Source: an uncultured bacterium (lineage in GTDB: Bacteria; Desulfobacterota; Binatia; HRBIN30). From it: 7,267 nucleotides of DNA. The notes under the pieces were generated by a model. It was not told the DNA's origin. It made no database searches and saw only the letters and a list, made by a program, of their open reading frames with translations. This document shows, in pieces, positions 1 to 7,200 of the stretch. Location: positions 1 through 7,267 of the forward strand of contig CALJUJ010000711.1 in NCBI GenBank assembly GCA_937975525.1. Direction: 5' to 3'. How positions within the stretch are numbered: position 1 is the stretch's first letter; every line of letters starts with the position of its first letter. The position numbers and the translations under genes are program-made.

Positions 1-367
1 GGGCACGCAACTCCTGGATCAGCGCCGGCAGGATCTCGCGCGCCCGACGGCCCGCGCTCGAGTCGGTGACGGCGCCGCCCGGCCGTTTGAGCTCGAGCCC
101 GTGGATGCCGACGTAGTACGCTTCGTCGAGGTCGAGAAAGGCGCGCACGTCGTCGATCGCCCGACCGGTGACGATCGCGACCGCGCGCCCGGGTCGCGCC
201 GCGAGTCGCCGGAGGAGTCCTTCCGTGCCCGGAAAGGGAACGGCCTGGCCCGGTGTCGGGGCGAGTGGTGCCAGCGTTCCGTCGTAGTCGAGCCCGCAAA
301 AGAGCTGCGTCTCCGCCGCGAGCTCGTCGAGCAGCTCGGCTCGGTCGTCGTCGAGTGCGATTGCCAT
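1..367 (-). CDS. otsB: Trehalose-6-phosphate phosphatase, HAD family (N-terminal part, cut by window edge)
   Basis: Read on the minus strand from an ATG at 367, the frame stays open to the left edge and gives 122 residues of a protein that is usually about 250 long. HAD motif I is present as DYDGT (residues 27-31, nucleophile D27 and acid/base D29). The motif II region reads VAIVTGR, and a GIHGLE segment follows, matching the GxHGxE signature of OtsB-type phosphatases. Known family role: cytosolic removal of phosphate from trehalose-6-phosphate to make trehalose, an osmolyte and stress protectant. The frame is open further upstream, but GGAAGG (plus-strand 377-382) lies 9 bases before this ATG and 26 residues before DYDGT is a normal lead, so I chose 367. 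The partner synthase OtsA is not in the window. HAD motifs III and IV lie outside, so completeness cannot be judged. It is divergent from the secreted-protein cluster and probably unrelated to it. Confidence 0.85.
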   Translation of the reverse strand, partial: MAIALDDDRAELLDELAAETQLFCGLDYDGTLAPLAPTPGQAVPFPGTEGLLRRLAARPGRAVAIVTGRAIDDVRAFLDLDEAYYVGIHGLELKRPGGAVTDSSAGRRAREILPALIQELRA

Positions 368-480
368 GTGCCAGAACCTTCCCGCGCGCCCGGCGCGCAC
401 GAAAACGACCTTGCGCGACCCGGGCACCCCTTCTACGTTGACCAGATGGCGGCGGCACTTCAACCGAACGGCGGGCGCGC
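368..480. other. Divergent intergenic region
   Basis: This 113-bp gap separates the divergent starts of the trehalose phosphatase and the lipoprotein gene, so promoters for both should lie here. A TTGACC hexamer at 438-443 resembles a -35 box for the plus strand, but no good -10 lies 16-18 bases downstream. No convincing sigma-70 pair, operator or hairpin was seen on either strand. Confidence 0.4.
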
Positions 481-993
481 ATGAGCCGGCACCAAGCGGC
501 CGCGGCGTGGATGGTCGCCGCTGCGCTGGGCCTCTCCGCCTGCCACGGCCCGCTGGGGCCCTTCGCCGGCGGACGCCTGTCCGGGACGATCAGCACCGAG
601 CCCAGCGCCGATTGGTCGGTGGCGGCCGGCCACGACACGGTCGTGATCGAGACGCGGCCGGACGACCCCTACTCGGTGCAGGTGCACTACTACGTCGTCG
701 GCGATCAGCTGTACGTCGAAGCCATGCCCCGTGGCTGGAGCCGGTGGCGGGGTTTCCTCGCGGCAGACCCGCTCGCGCGGGTGCGTTTCGGCGATCGCAT
801 TTACCCGGTGCGCGCCGTGCCGGTGGTGCGCGCCGACGAGATCGCCTCCGTGTTGCCAGTCTTTTACACCAAGGACGCCCGCCGCCCGCCGACGGGTTGC
901 GACGTCGACGATGCCCGGCCGCCCTGTGTCGCCGGCCTGCGTTTCTTCCGCCTCGAACCACGCCCGCACGTTGACCCTGATCGGGCCATGTGA
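481..993 (+). CDS. Small exported lipoprotein of unknown function
   Basis: This encodes 170 residues. A hydrophobic N-terminus ends in a lipobox L-S-A-C with the Cys at position 21, so a lipid-anchored envelope protein is predicted. There is no Asp after the Cys, so outer-membrane sorting by the Lol rule is possible if the host is diderm. The body has a GGRLSG start, a DWS segment, VVIETRPDDPYSV, a YYVVGDQLYVEA pair of strands, a Trp-rich turn, then ARVRFGDRIYPVRAV. This pattern of short strands ending in 'R-x-x-x-x-x-Y-x-V-R-A' resembles small beta-barrel proteins of the deazaflavin/FMN split-barrel type, but that is a guess from pattern only. Three further cysteines or so lie in the C-terminal third. 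The Shine-Dalgarno is weak. The gene is first in the cluster, 19 bp before the beta-helix gene. I do not recognise a characterised homologue. Confidence 0.8.
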   Translation: MSRHQAAAAWMVAAALGLSACHGPLGPFAGGRLSGTISTEPSADWSVAAGHDTVVIETRPDDPYSVQVHYYVVGDQLYVEAMPRGWSRWRGFLAADPLARVRFGDRIYPVRAVPVVRADEIASVLPVFYTKDARRPPTGCDVDDARPPCVAGLRFFRLEPRPHVDPDRAM

Positions 994-1012
994 TCTGAGC
1001 CCGCCGCCTGCC

Positions 1013-1999
1013 ATGAGATCGTCCCCTCGCTCCGCTGTCGGAGCCATCCGCTTCGCGGCCGCCGCGCTCATCGTGCTCGCCGCGTCCGCGGCCGACGCAC
1101 GCCTTTGCGGCGACGACGTCGGCGGCCAGGACGTCCCCTGCCGTTGCGGTGACATCGTCGTCAGCGACGTCGCCCTCGCCGGTGACCCGGTGACGCGGGA
1201 ACGCTGCGCGGGCGATGCACTGCTCGTGCGCGCGTCGCGCGGCCTGGCCCAGCTGCACATCGACCTCACCGGTGCGACGTTGCGCGGTGGTCGGCGCGGG
1301 GTCGGCATCCGGATCCTCGACGGCGGCGCGAGCGGTGCCGTCGTCTTCGCGTCCGGTAGCCCCGGACGCATCGAGGGGTTTCGCGACGGCCTGGTCTCGC
1401 AGGCGCGCCGCTTCGGCCTCGCCGAGGTCCACGGCCTGCAAGTCCACGGCGCCGCCCGCGACGGCGTTCGCATCTACGGTGATGGAAGGCTGGTGCGCGG
1501 CGTCGAGGTAACGAACGCTGGCCGCGACGGAATCTTCCTGCGCGGCGACGGTTGGACGTTGGAGGGCGTGGTCGCACGGCAGAACGGTCGTCACGGCGTC
1601 AGCCTGATGGGCTCGGAGGTTCTGGCGCGCGCACCCGCGGGCGGCATCTCCCTGCGCGCCGAGGGCAACGGCGCCGACGGCATACGCTTCTGGGGGGACG
1701 GTAATCTGCTGTTCGATTGCGCCGCGTCGGGCAACCGTGCCAGCGGCATTGCGCTGAATGGCCTCGAGTTCGACGTCCGCGGTTGCGAGGCAACGGCCAA
1801 CGCCGGCGGCGGGCTCGTCGGCAGCGCCAGCCGGGCGCGCTTCTACGGAAACTGGGCGAGCGGCAATTTCGACGAAGGCATCGCCGTCCACGGCCACGAG
1901 GTGTTCGATGCCGGCGCCAACGCCGGCTCCGGCAACGCTCCATCCGACGAGTCGGCGCAGGCCATCCAGTGCCGCCTCGGTCTGGAGCCGTGCCTGTGA
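1013..1999 (+). CDS. Secreted right-handed parallel beta-helix protein
   Basis: This encodes 328 residues. The start at 1013 was chosen because it places a classic signal peptide at once: a basic stretch, then a hydrophobic core ending in A-D-A about residue 29. The frame is open further upstream (to 731), but that part lies inside the lipoprotein gene. No clear Shine-Dalgarno precedes 1013, so translation may be coupled to the gene before. The mature N-terminus holds three close cysteines (CGDDV, CRCGD). From about residue 150 a pattern G-[VI]-x-[hydrophobic]-x-G recurs with its first residue at 150, 172, 194, 222, 244, 266 and 288, i.e. steps of 22 with one 6-residue insertion. This is the PbH1 / NosD-like beta-helix signature. 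Such folds occur in polysaccharide lyases, epimerases and adhesins; I see no catalytic motif that picks one. The gene overlaps the next by 4 bp. Confidence 0.85.
   Translation: MRSSPRSAVGAIRFAAAALIVLAASAADARLCGDDVGGQDVPCRCGDIVVSDVALAGDPVTRERCAGDALLVRASRGLAQLHIDLTGATLRGGRRGVGIRILDGGASGAVVFASGSPGRIEGFRDGLVSQARRFGLAEVHGLQVHGAARDGVRIYGDGRLVRGVEVTNAGRDGIFLRGDGWTLEGVVARQNGRHGVSLMGSEVLARAPAGGISLRAEGNGADGIRFWGDGNLLFDCAASGNRASGIALNGLEFDVRGCEATANAGGGLVGSASRARFYGNWASGNFDEGIAVHGHEVFDAGANAGSGNAPSDESAQAIQCRLGLEPCL
1984..1987 (+). promoter_or_regulatory. Shine-Dalgarno that decides the start of the next gene
   Basis: GGAG lies 8 bases before the GTG at 1996 but only 2 before the other in-frame GTG at 1990. 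It sits inside the end of the preceding gene. It supports 1996 as the start, with the GTGA overlap typical of translational coupling. Confidence 0.6.
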
Positions 2000-4071
2000 A
2001 CCCCTTCCGACTCGTCGCCGTCGTCGCGACCGTCGCGATCGCCGCGCTGCTCGCCCCCTCTTCCGCTGCGGCGATCGCGGCTTGCACCGCCGCCGACATC
2101 ATTGCGGCCGACCCTGGGTGCTCAGCCGGGACGGGTCCGTGCACGATCACCCGAACGTTCGAAATCGGCGACGATTGCACTCTGGATTTCAGCGGTCGCT
2201 CCGTGGTGATCGCCGCCGGGGCGACCCTCGACATTCTGGACGGCAGCGTGTTCATCATCGTCGGCGACCTGCGCATCGCCAACCGCGGCACGATCACCAG
2301 TACCGACACCTTGCTCGGGCTCGTCGACATCGTCGCCAGCGGCGATGTCGTCATCGAGCGCGGCACCGGCCGCGGTGCGATCGATCTGTCGTCCTCCGAC
2401 GTCACCGGCTGCATCGGCATCAATGCCGGCGGTACCGTGCGCATCGCCGGCAACGTGGTCGCCAACCAGACGAGCACGTTCGGCCGTGCCGGTGAGATCA
2501 CCATCGACGCCGGTGTCGACATCGTTCTCGAAGCGGCCGGGCTACTCTCCGCCTCGGGCGACATGAGCGGCAGCGAGGGCGGCGCGATCAGCCTGTCGGC
2601 GGAGCGAGACGTGCTTCTCGCGGCTTCCGTGGACGTCGGCGGCGCCGACACCGGCTCGATCGACATCGAGGCCGTGCGCGACATCGTCGTCGCCGGCGCC
2701 GACCTGAGCGCGACCCGCGAAGCCGGCGGCGGGGGCGTCTTCAATGCAGCGGCCGGCCGCAACCTCACCGTTTCCTCCCCCCTGCTCGCCAATGGTGACG
2801 GTCCCGACGAAGGTACCGGCGGCTGCGGTGGGCAGATCGAGTTGGCCGCCGATCGCGGCGACGTGATCATTCAATCCCGGGTCGAGGCCCAGGGCGCTTC
2901 GCCCGACGGCCAGGGCGGCGAGGTCGGCGCGACCTCCAGCGGCTCGGTGCTGGTGACGTCGTCCGGCTCCCTGTCGGCGCGCGCCAGCGGCGCGGAGGGT
3001 TGTGGTGGCGACGTGGTCATCGCCGCCGCGCACGACATTACGGTTGCTGGATCCGTCAGCAGCAGCGGCGGATTCGGTGCCGCCGGGATCGACATCGCGG
3101 CCGACCGCGACGTTGCCATTTCGGGTGAGTTGAACGCCACGGGCCGGTCGTTCGGCAGCTTCGGCGGTACGATCACGATCAGCGCCAGCGACGTGGTGCC
3201 GTCGGGCCGGTTCACGCTCGGCGGACGGATCCTGGTCGCGGGCGGAAACTGCAGCGATTTCGACGGCTGCGGCGCGGCGGGTGACGTCGACATCGACGCC
3301 TGCTTCGTCGAGATCGCCTCCGGTAGTCGCATCTCGGCCACGTCCCCTGACGGCGGCGGCGTCGATCTGAGCGCGCGCCAGGAGATGCGCATCGCCGGCC
3401 GGGTCGACGCCGGCGCGACGATCGGCGACGGCGACGACGGCACGATCACGCTGATCTTTGCCGAGGAGCGCCCGCCCAACCTCCAGGGCGGCTCCTTCGA
3501 TCCGCCACCGTTGCTCGATCCGTTTCCGACGTGCATTCGCCTGCGCAACCCGCCGGGCTGTCGCGTAGGCTGTCCGACATGCGGCAACGGCGTGGTCGAG
3601 TTCCCGGAGACCTGCGACCTCGGTGTGATCCCGCCGGTGCACTGCAACGGCTGCTCGCCGGCGTGCGTGTTCGAGGACTGCGACGACGGCCGCAATTGCA
3701 CGACCGACTCTTGCGATCCGACGTTCGGGTGCCTCAACGAGCGGATCCCGTTCCCGTGCACCGAGCCGCCCACGGCGACGCCGACGATCACACCGACGCC
3801 GACGATCACCGCCACGCCGACGCGGACGGCGACACCGACGCAAACCCCGTTGCCGTCGCGCACACCAACGCCCACCCGGACGCCGACGCCGACCGCGACG
3901 CCGACGCCCACGGTCGGCTTCGTCGGCGACGCCGATTGCGACGGCAGCCGCGACGCCGATCTGCGGCCGCTGCTGGCCGAGTTGTTCGCTCCGACGTGCC
4001 CCGGTGCCGACGTCAACCTCGACGCGCGCACCACCAGCGCCGACCTCAGCGCTTTCCTCTTGCTGCCCTGA
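1996..4071 (+). CDS. Secreted beta-solenoid protein with Cys-rich segment, Pro-Thr linker and dockerin-like C-terminus
   Basis: This encodes 691 residues from a GTG start. A signal peptide (residues 1 to about 26-29, hydrophobic core ending in Ala-rich sequence) is followed by CTAADIIAADPGC. Residues ~45-500 are about ten repeats of 24-33 residues built on G-x-[IV]-x-[IL]-x-A then D-[IV]-x-[IV], with Gly/Ser turns, as in filamentous-haemagglutinin-like beta-solenoids. Residues ~513-588 are Cys-rich, with CGNGVVE...TCD typical of Myxococcus-type Cys-rich repeats (DUF4215-like) and a second CTTDSCDP block. Residues 591-640 are a Pro-Thr linker. Residues 644-691 look like a dockerin: loop 1 D645-x-D647-x-D649 (one residue short) and loop 2 D672-x-N674-x-D676 with D683 at position 12. 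Inference: an extracellular, possibly calcium-stabilised scaffold or adhesin held through its tail. No enzyme motif was seen. It is last in the cluster and is followed by a terminator-like hairpin. Confidence 0.85.
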   Translation: MNPFRLVAVVATVAIAALLAPSSAAAIAACTAADIIAADPGCSAGTGPCTITRTFEIGDDCTLDFSGRSVVIAAGATLDILDGSVFIIVGDLRIANRGTITSTDTLLGLVDIVASGDVVIERGTGRGAIDLSSSDVTGCIGINAGGTVRIAGNVVANQTSTFGRAGEITIDAGVDIVLEAAGLLSASGDMSGSEGGAISLSAERDVLLAASVDVGGADTGSIDIEAVRDIVVAGADLSATREAGGGGVFNAAAGRNLTVSSPLLANGDGPDEGTGGCGGQIELAADRGDVIIQSRVEAQGASPDGQGGEVGATSSGSVLVTSSGSLSARASGAEGCGGDVVIAAAHDITVAGSVSSSGGFGAAGIDIAADRDVAISGELNATGRSFGSFGGTITISASDVVPSGRFTLGGRILVAGGNCSDFDGCGAAGDVDIDACFVEIASGSRISATSPDGGGVDLSARQEMRIAGRVDAGATIGDGDDGTITLIFAEERPPNLQGGSFDPPPLLDPFPTCIRLRNPPGCRVGCPTCGNGVVEFPETCDLGVIPPVHCNGCSPACVFEDCDDGRNCTTDSCDPTFGCLNERIPFPCTEPPTATPTITPTPTITATPTRTATPTQTPLPSRTPTPTRTPTPTATPTPTVGFVGDADCDGSRDADLRPLLAELFAPTCPGADVNLDARTTSADLSAFLLLP
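3766..3915 (+). repeat. Low-complexity Pro-Thr coding repeat
   Basis: The DNA is made of imperfect copies of a 6-base unit close to CCGACG, with variants CCCACG and CCGACC, encoding mostly alternating Pro-Thr (residues 591-640) with Ala, Ile, Arg and Gln substitutions. It joins the Cys-rich segment to the dockerin-like tail. Such linkers are usually extended and may be O-glycosylated. The near-repeat DNA could vary in length between strains. Confidence 0.85.
3925..4068 (+). other. Dockerin-like domain (two calcium-loop motifs)
   Basis: This covers residues 644-691 of the beta-solenoid protein. Loop 2 has exact dockerin type I / EF-hand spacing (Asp 672, Asn 674, Asp 676, Thr 680, Asp 683) and is followed by a hydrophobic helix. 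Loop 1 (Asp 645, 647, 649, 653) is one residue short before its helix LRPLLAEL. Cys 648 and Cys 668 could form a disulfide. In cellulosomes dockerins bind cohesins, but similar tails close many environmental secreted proteins with no known cohesin. Confidence 0.6.
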
Positions 4072-4084
4072 CGGGCCGCAGTCA

Positions 4085-4118
4085 CGGCGGCCGTACCGGC
4101 CGGAACGCCGTTTTCGTT
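4085..4118 (+). terminator. Probable rho-independent terminator
   Basis: The inner stem is GGCCG (4089-4093) with CGGCC (4097-4101) and a TAC loop. It can be extended by CGGC (4085-4088) with GCCG (4107-4110) around a 5-base bulge. The hairpin is followed directly by TTTTCGTT. It starts 14 bp after the stop of the beta-solenoid gene, the right place to end the three-gene cluster. The bulge and the broken T run lower confidence. Confidence 0.5.
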
Positions 4119-4165
4119 CTAAAATTTCGCTGGACACGCGTCACCCATTCGGACTATCCGCCATT

Positions 4166-4181
4166 GGGCAAGCTAGTTGCT
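4166..4181 (+). promoter_or_regulatory. Candidate sigma-54 (-24/-12) promoter
   Basis: The sequence GGGCA-AGCTAG-TTGCT fits the RpoN consensus TGGCAC-N5-TTGC[AT] at 9 of its 11 defined positions. The invariant GG (4167-4168) and GC (4179-4180) are separated by exactly 10 bases. The predicted transcript start is near 4192, about 55 bases before the ATG of the large adhesin-like gene. Sigma-54 promoters need an enhancer-binding activator; the ACGCGT palindrome at 4136-4141 is one possible but weak operator core. Confidence 0.5.
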
Positions 4182-4196
4182 GTGCGTAATGTCGGG

Positions 4197-4233
4197 GGCC
4201 GCAGCGCTTTCTCGAGGGGGGAAAGTGCCGGCC
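4197..4233 (+). promoter_or_regulatory. Leader hairpin in the 5' UTR
   Basis: The outer stem is GGCCG (4197-4201) with CGGCC (4229-4233). After a 2-base CA bulge, the inner stem is GCGCTTTC (4204-4211) with GAAAGTGC (4221-4228), eight pairs including one G-U, and a 9-base loop. If transcription starts near 4192 the hairpin is almost at the 5' end of the RNA. It ends 2-3 bases before the Shine-Dalgarno, so it may stabilise the message or tune ribosome access. It does not match a riboswitch I know. Confidence 0.5.
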
Positions 4234-4235
4234 TG

Positions 4236-4240
4236 GGAGG
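4236..4240 (+). promoter_or_regulatory. Strong Shine-Dalgarno
   Basis: GGAGG lies 6 bases before the ATG at 4247, the best ribosome-binding site in the window. It fixes the start of the large adhesin-like gene. Confidence 0.85.
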
Positions 4241-4246
4241 GATCTC

Positions 4247-7200
4247 ATGCAGAAATCGCTGGTCGCCCTGCTCGGGCGCACGCGGATGGGTGCCTATGTG
4301 GCGGGACCGCTCGGGGTCACGCTGATCGTCGCGATCCTCGCTTCGGGGATCTGGACGGCATCGCCGCCACCCAAGGTCACCGCCCAGGCACCTGCGGGCA
4401 TCGCGTGCAGCGACGGCAACATGCTCGACGGCGACTGCTGCTCCGCGGCGGGCTTCCAGGAGGAAAGCCGCTTCGGCTTCGTCGTCTCCGGTCCTGGCGA
4501 CATCGCGTCGCGCGCGACCGAGTGCGCGATTTCCGGCACCAACCACTGCGAAGACGGCCTCGACAACGACGGCGACGGCCTCGCCGACGCGGAAGATCCC
4601 GAGTGCGCGTCGTTGACCGAGCTGCAGCGCCAGGTCCTCGTCGGCACCGACCCGACGGCACGCAACAGCATCCGCACCGGCAGCGAGTATCGAATCGTCC
4701 ATTCCACAGGCAGCGGCATGGATGTCGCTCCGAGCGACTTCGTCATCGCCGGCACCTGCGCCGGCGGGCTCTGCGCCTGCCCGGACACCCTCACGGGCTA
4801 CTCCTCGACCGACCCTCGCGACAACGACCCGAATACGATTCTGACGCGGCCTGCCTGTCAGGGGCAGGGCCGCAGCTGCAGCGTCGACGCCGATTGCCTC
4901 CCCGCCGCCTACCCGGGCGGCGCCAGCTTCGCCGAGATCTGCGGCTACGACATCCAACTGCGGCGCGAGGGCATCTTCGAAGGTAACGTCGCCGCTGTCG
5001 GCAACCTTCGCTTCGGCCGCGGCTTCGTCGATTCGCGCAATCTCGGCGACCTCGGCGCCGGCCTGTTCTGCAACGGTTGCGTGCTCAATCCGACCCGCAA
5101 CGAGAAGCGGGCGCCGTACCCCAACGTCATCCTCGACGGCGAGAGCTGGTGGCTCGGCGCCGGATTGTGCGTGCCGTCCGGCGCGAAGTCCTGTGTCAGT
5201 GACGAAGACTGCCTGACCGCGCCCGCCGTCGCCGGCGACATCTGCGGCGCTCGCCTGCAGATCGACTTCGGCGACGCGAACGATCCGAACGCGACACCGC
5301 TCAACACGAACTTCGTGCGCACCGGCGGGACTCTCGACCCGAACGACCCGTCGTCGCGTCCCAACGCCTACGACTTCTGCCTCGGCGCTCTCGCCGAGGC
5401 GGCGCGCTTCGCTGATCCCAACGACCCCGCACGCTTGACGGCCGACAACCTCCCGGGCCTGCCCTTGTCCGCGGCGCCGGCCGTGCACGTCGAAGATCAG
5501 GTCAAGCTGCGCGGCAACGACAACCTGACGCTGCGCTTCGACACTCCGGGAACACACATCCGCTCCCTCGAGCAACTCTCGACGGGACGCAACACCACGA
5601 TCAACCTCGAGGGTCTCGAGGATTCGATCGTCATCCTGCGCGTTCTCGGCAAGATGCGCGTCGGTGGCGAGAACGCCATCACTCTCGCCAGCAGCGATCC
5701 GAACGACCCGGGCCTGCGGCCCGACCGCGTCCTCTGGCTGTTCGACGGCTCCCGCGGGAATGTCGACGTCAGCCGCGACACCACCTTCCCAGGCACGATC
5801 ATCGCCCCCGAGCGCAAGCGCGTCCGCTTCGGCGGCGCGGTCACCCTCGACGGCGCGATCGTCGCACCCGAGATCGACCTCGGTGGTACCGGCCTCATCC
5901 GCCACCGCCCGTTCATCGCGCTGCTGCCGACGAATCTCAGCATCACCAAGAACGCGGTTCCCGACCCGCAGAACGTCGATGCACCGCCGGGGACCGTCGT
6001 TGCCGGTGAAGACGTCCTCTACACCATCGACGTCAAGAACAACGGCCCGTCGTACGCACCGGGCGTCGTCGTCACCGATGTGCTCCCCGCCGACGGTGCC
6101 GGCAACGACCTGGTGAGCTTCAACTCGGCGACCGTGACCGCCGGAAACGGCGTCTGCGAGCACGTCGCCATCGCTGGCGCCGCCGACCGCGTCGTCTGCT
6201 ACCTCGGTACGCTCGCACGCGAAGACGACGCGGCCACCGTCTCCGACGAAACCAGCGCCACCGTCCAGATCAGCGTCACCGTCAACCCGGACACCCGCGG
6301 CGTCATCGACAACGTCGCCTCCGTCGCCGCCAACGTCGAAGAGTCGTACGCGACCGACAACACCATCACCGAGCCGATCACCGTCATCGCCCTGTCCGAC
6401 TTCACGATCGCCAAGACCGGTACCCCGGATCCCGCGGTTGCCGGTGCGGCGTCGGCACTGACGTACACCATCACCGTCGACAACCTCGGCCCGTCCGACG
6501 CCTTCGAGGCGGATCCGCCCGGCGTCCTCGTCCTCGACTCGATTCCCACGAACCTGACGATCGTTTCCGCCGTCCACCAGCCCGGCGACGGCGGCGCACC
6601 GCAGAGCTGCACGGTCAACGGCAACGACGTGACCTGCGACATGGGTCGCATCGACGTCGCCGATGCGCCCGAGGTCGTCACCGTCGTCGTCAGCCCCGAC
6701 TGCGACGCACACCTCACGCATCCGCCGTCATCGCCGCTGACGAACACGGCGACGGTGTCGAATCTCGGCGGCGAGTTCGATCCGAACACCTCGAACAACA
6801 CGAGCTCGACGACCACCGGTTTCGCCGGCGAAGTCGACCTGGTGGCGACCAAGACCAGCACGCCCGATCCGGTCATCGCCGGCGAGCAGCTGACCTACGA
6901 GGTCACCGTCGCCAACAACGGCCCCTCGCGCGCGACCAACGTCGCCTTCCGCGATCAGCTGCCCGCAGGCACCTCCCTCGACGCGGTCTCGAGCCCGTTC
7001 TGCTCCAGCGTCGGAGGAACTCCGTTCGTTGACGAAGAAATTGAGTGCTCCGTCGGCACCATCGGTTGCCCGGCCGATCCCTCGAACACGAGCTCGGTCC
7101 AGTTCGTCGTCGACGTCGATTCCGGCGTCGCCGAGGGGGCCGTGCTCACCAACACGGTCGCCTCGATCAGCCGCGCCGCAACCGCGACCAAGGCCAGCAA

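Noticed and set aside
438..466. Sigma-70 promoter built on TTGACC before the lipoprotein gene
   Set aside because: No acceptable -10 hexamer lies at the right distance, and the implied leader would be very short.
101..484. Plus-strand frame over the left edge
   Set aside because: It is antisense to the trehalose phosphatase, whose DYDGT and GIHGLE motifs are clear on the minus strand.
731..1012. An earlier start for the beta-helix gene
   Set aside because: The added part would overlap most of the lipoprotein gene and would bury the signal peptide that begins at 1013.
590..1897. Long minus-strand frames opposite the lipoprotein and beta-helix genes
   Set aside because: The sense-strand proteins have export signals and regular repeats; the antisense translations show none and are compositional shadows.
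2542..4137. A 531-codon open frame on the minus strand opposite the beta-solenoid gene
   Set aside because: Its Arg/Ala/Gly-rich translation has no domain pattern and it runs through the complement of the Pro-Thr tract and the terminator hairpin. It is a shadow frame.
4160..4246. Cyclic-di-GMP or other known riboswitch in the adhesin leader
   Set aside because: The leader holds a simple bulged hairpin. The conserved core sequences of the c-di-GMP-I and fluoride riboswitches are absent.
4154..6721. An 855-codon open frame on the minus strand opposite the adhesin-like gene
   Set aside because: It lies antisense to a gene with a signal peptide, recognisable domains and a strong Shine-Dalgarno. 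Its translation is low-complexity Asp/Val/Gly/Arg-rich sequence, the usual mirror of high-GC coding DNA.
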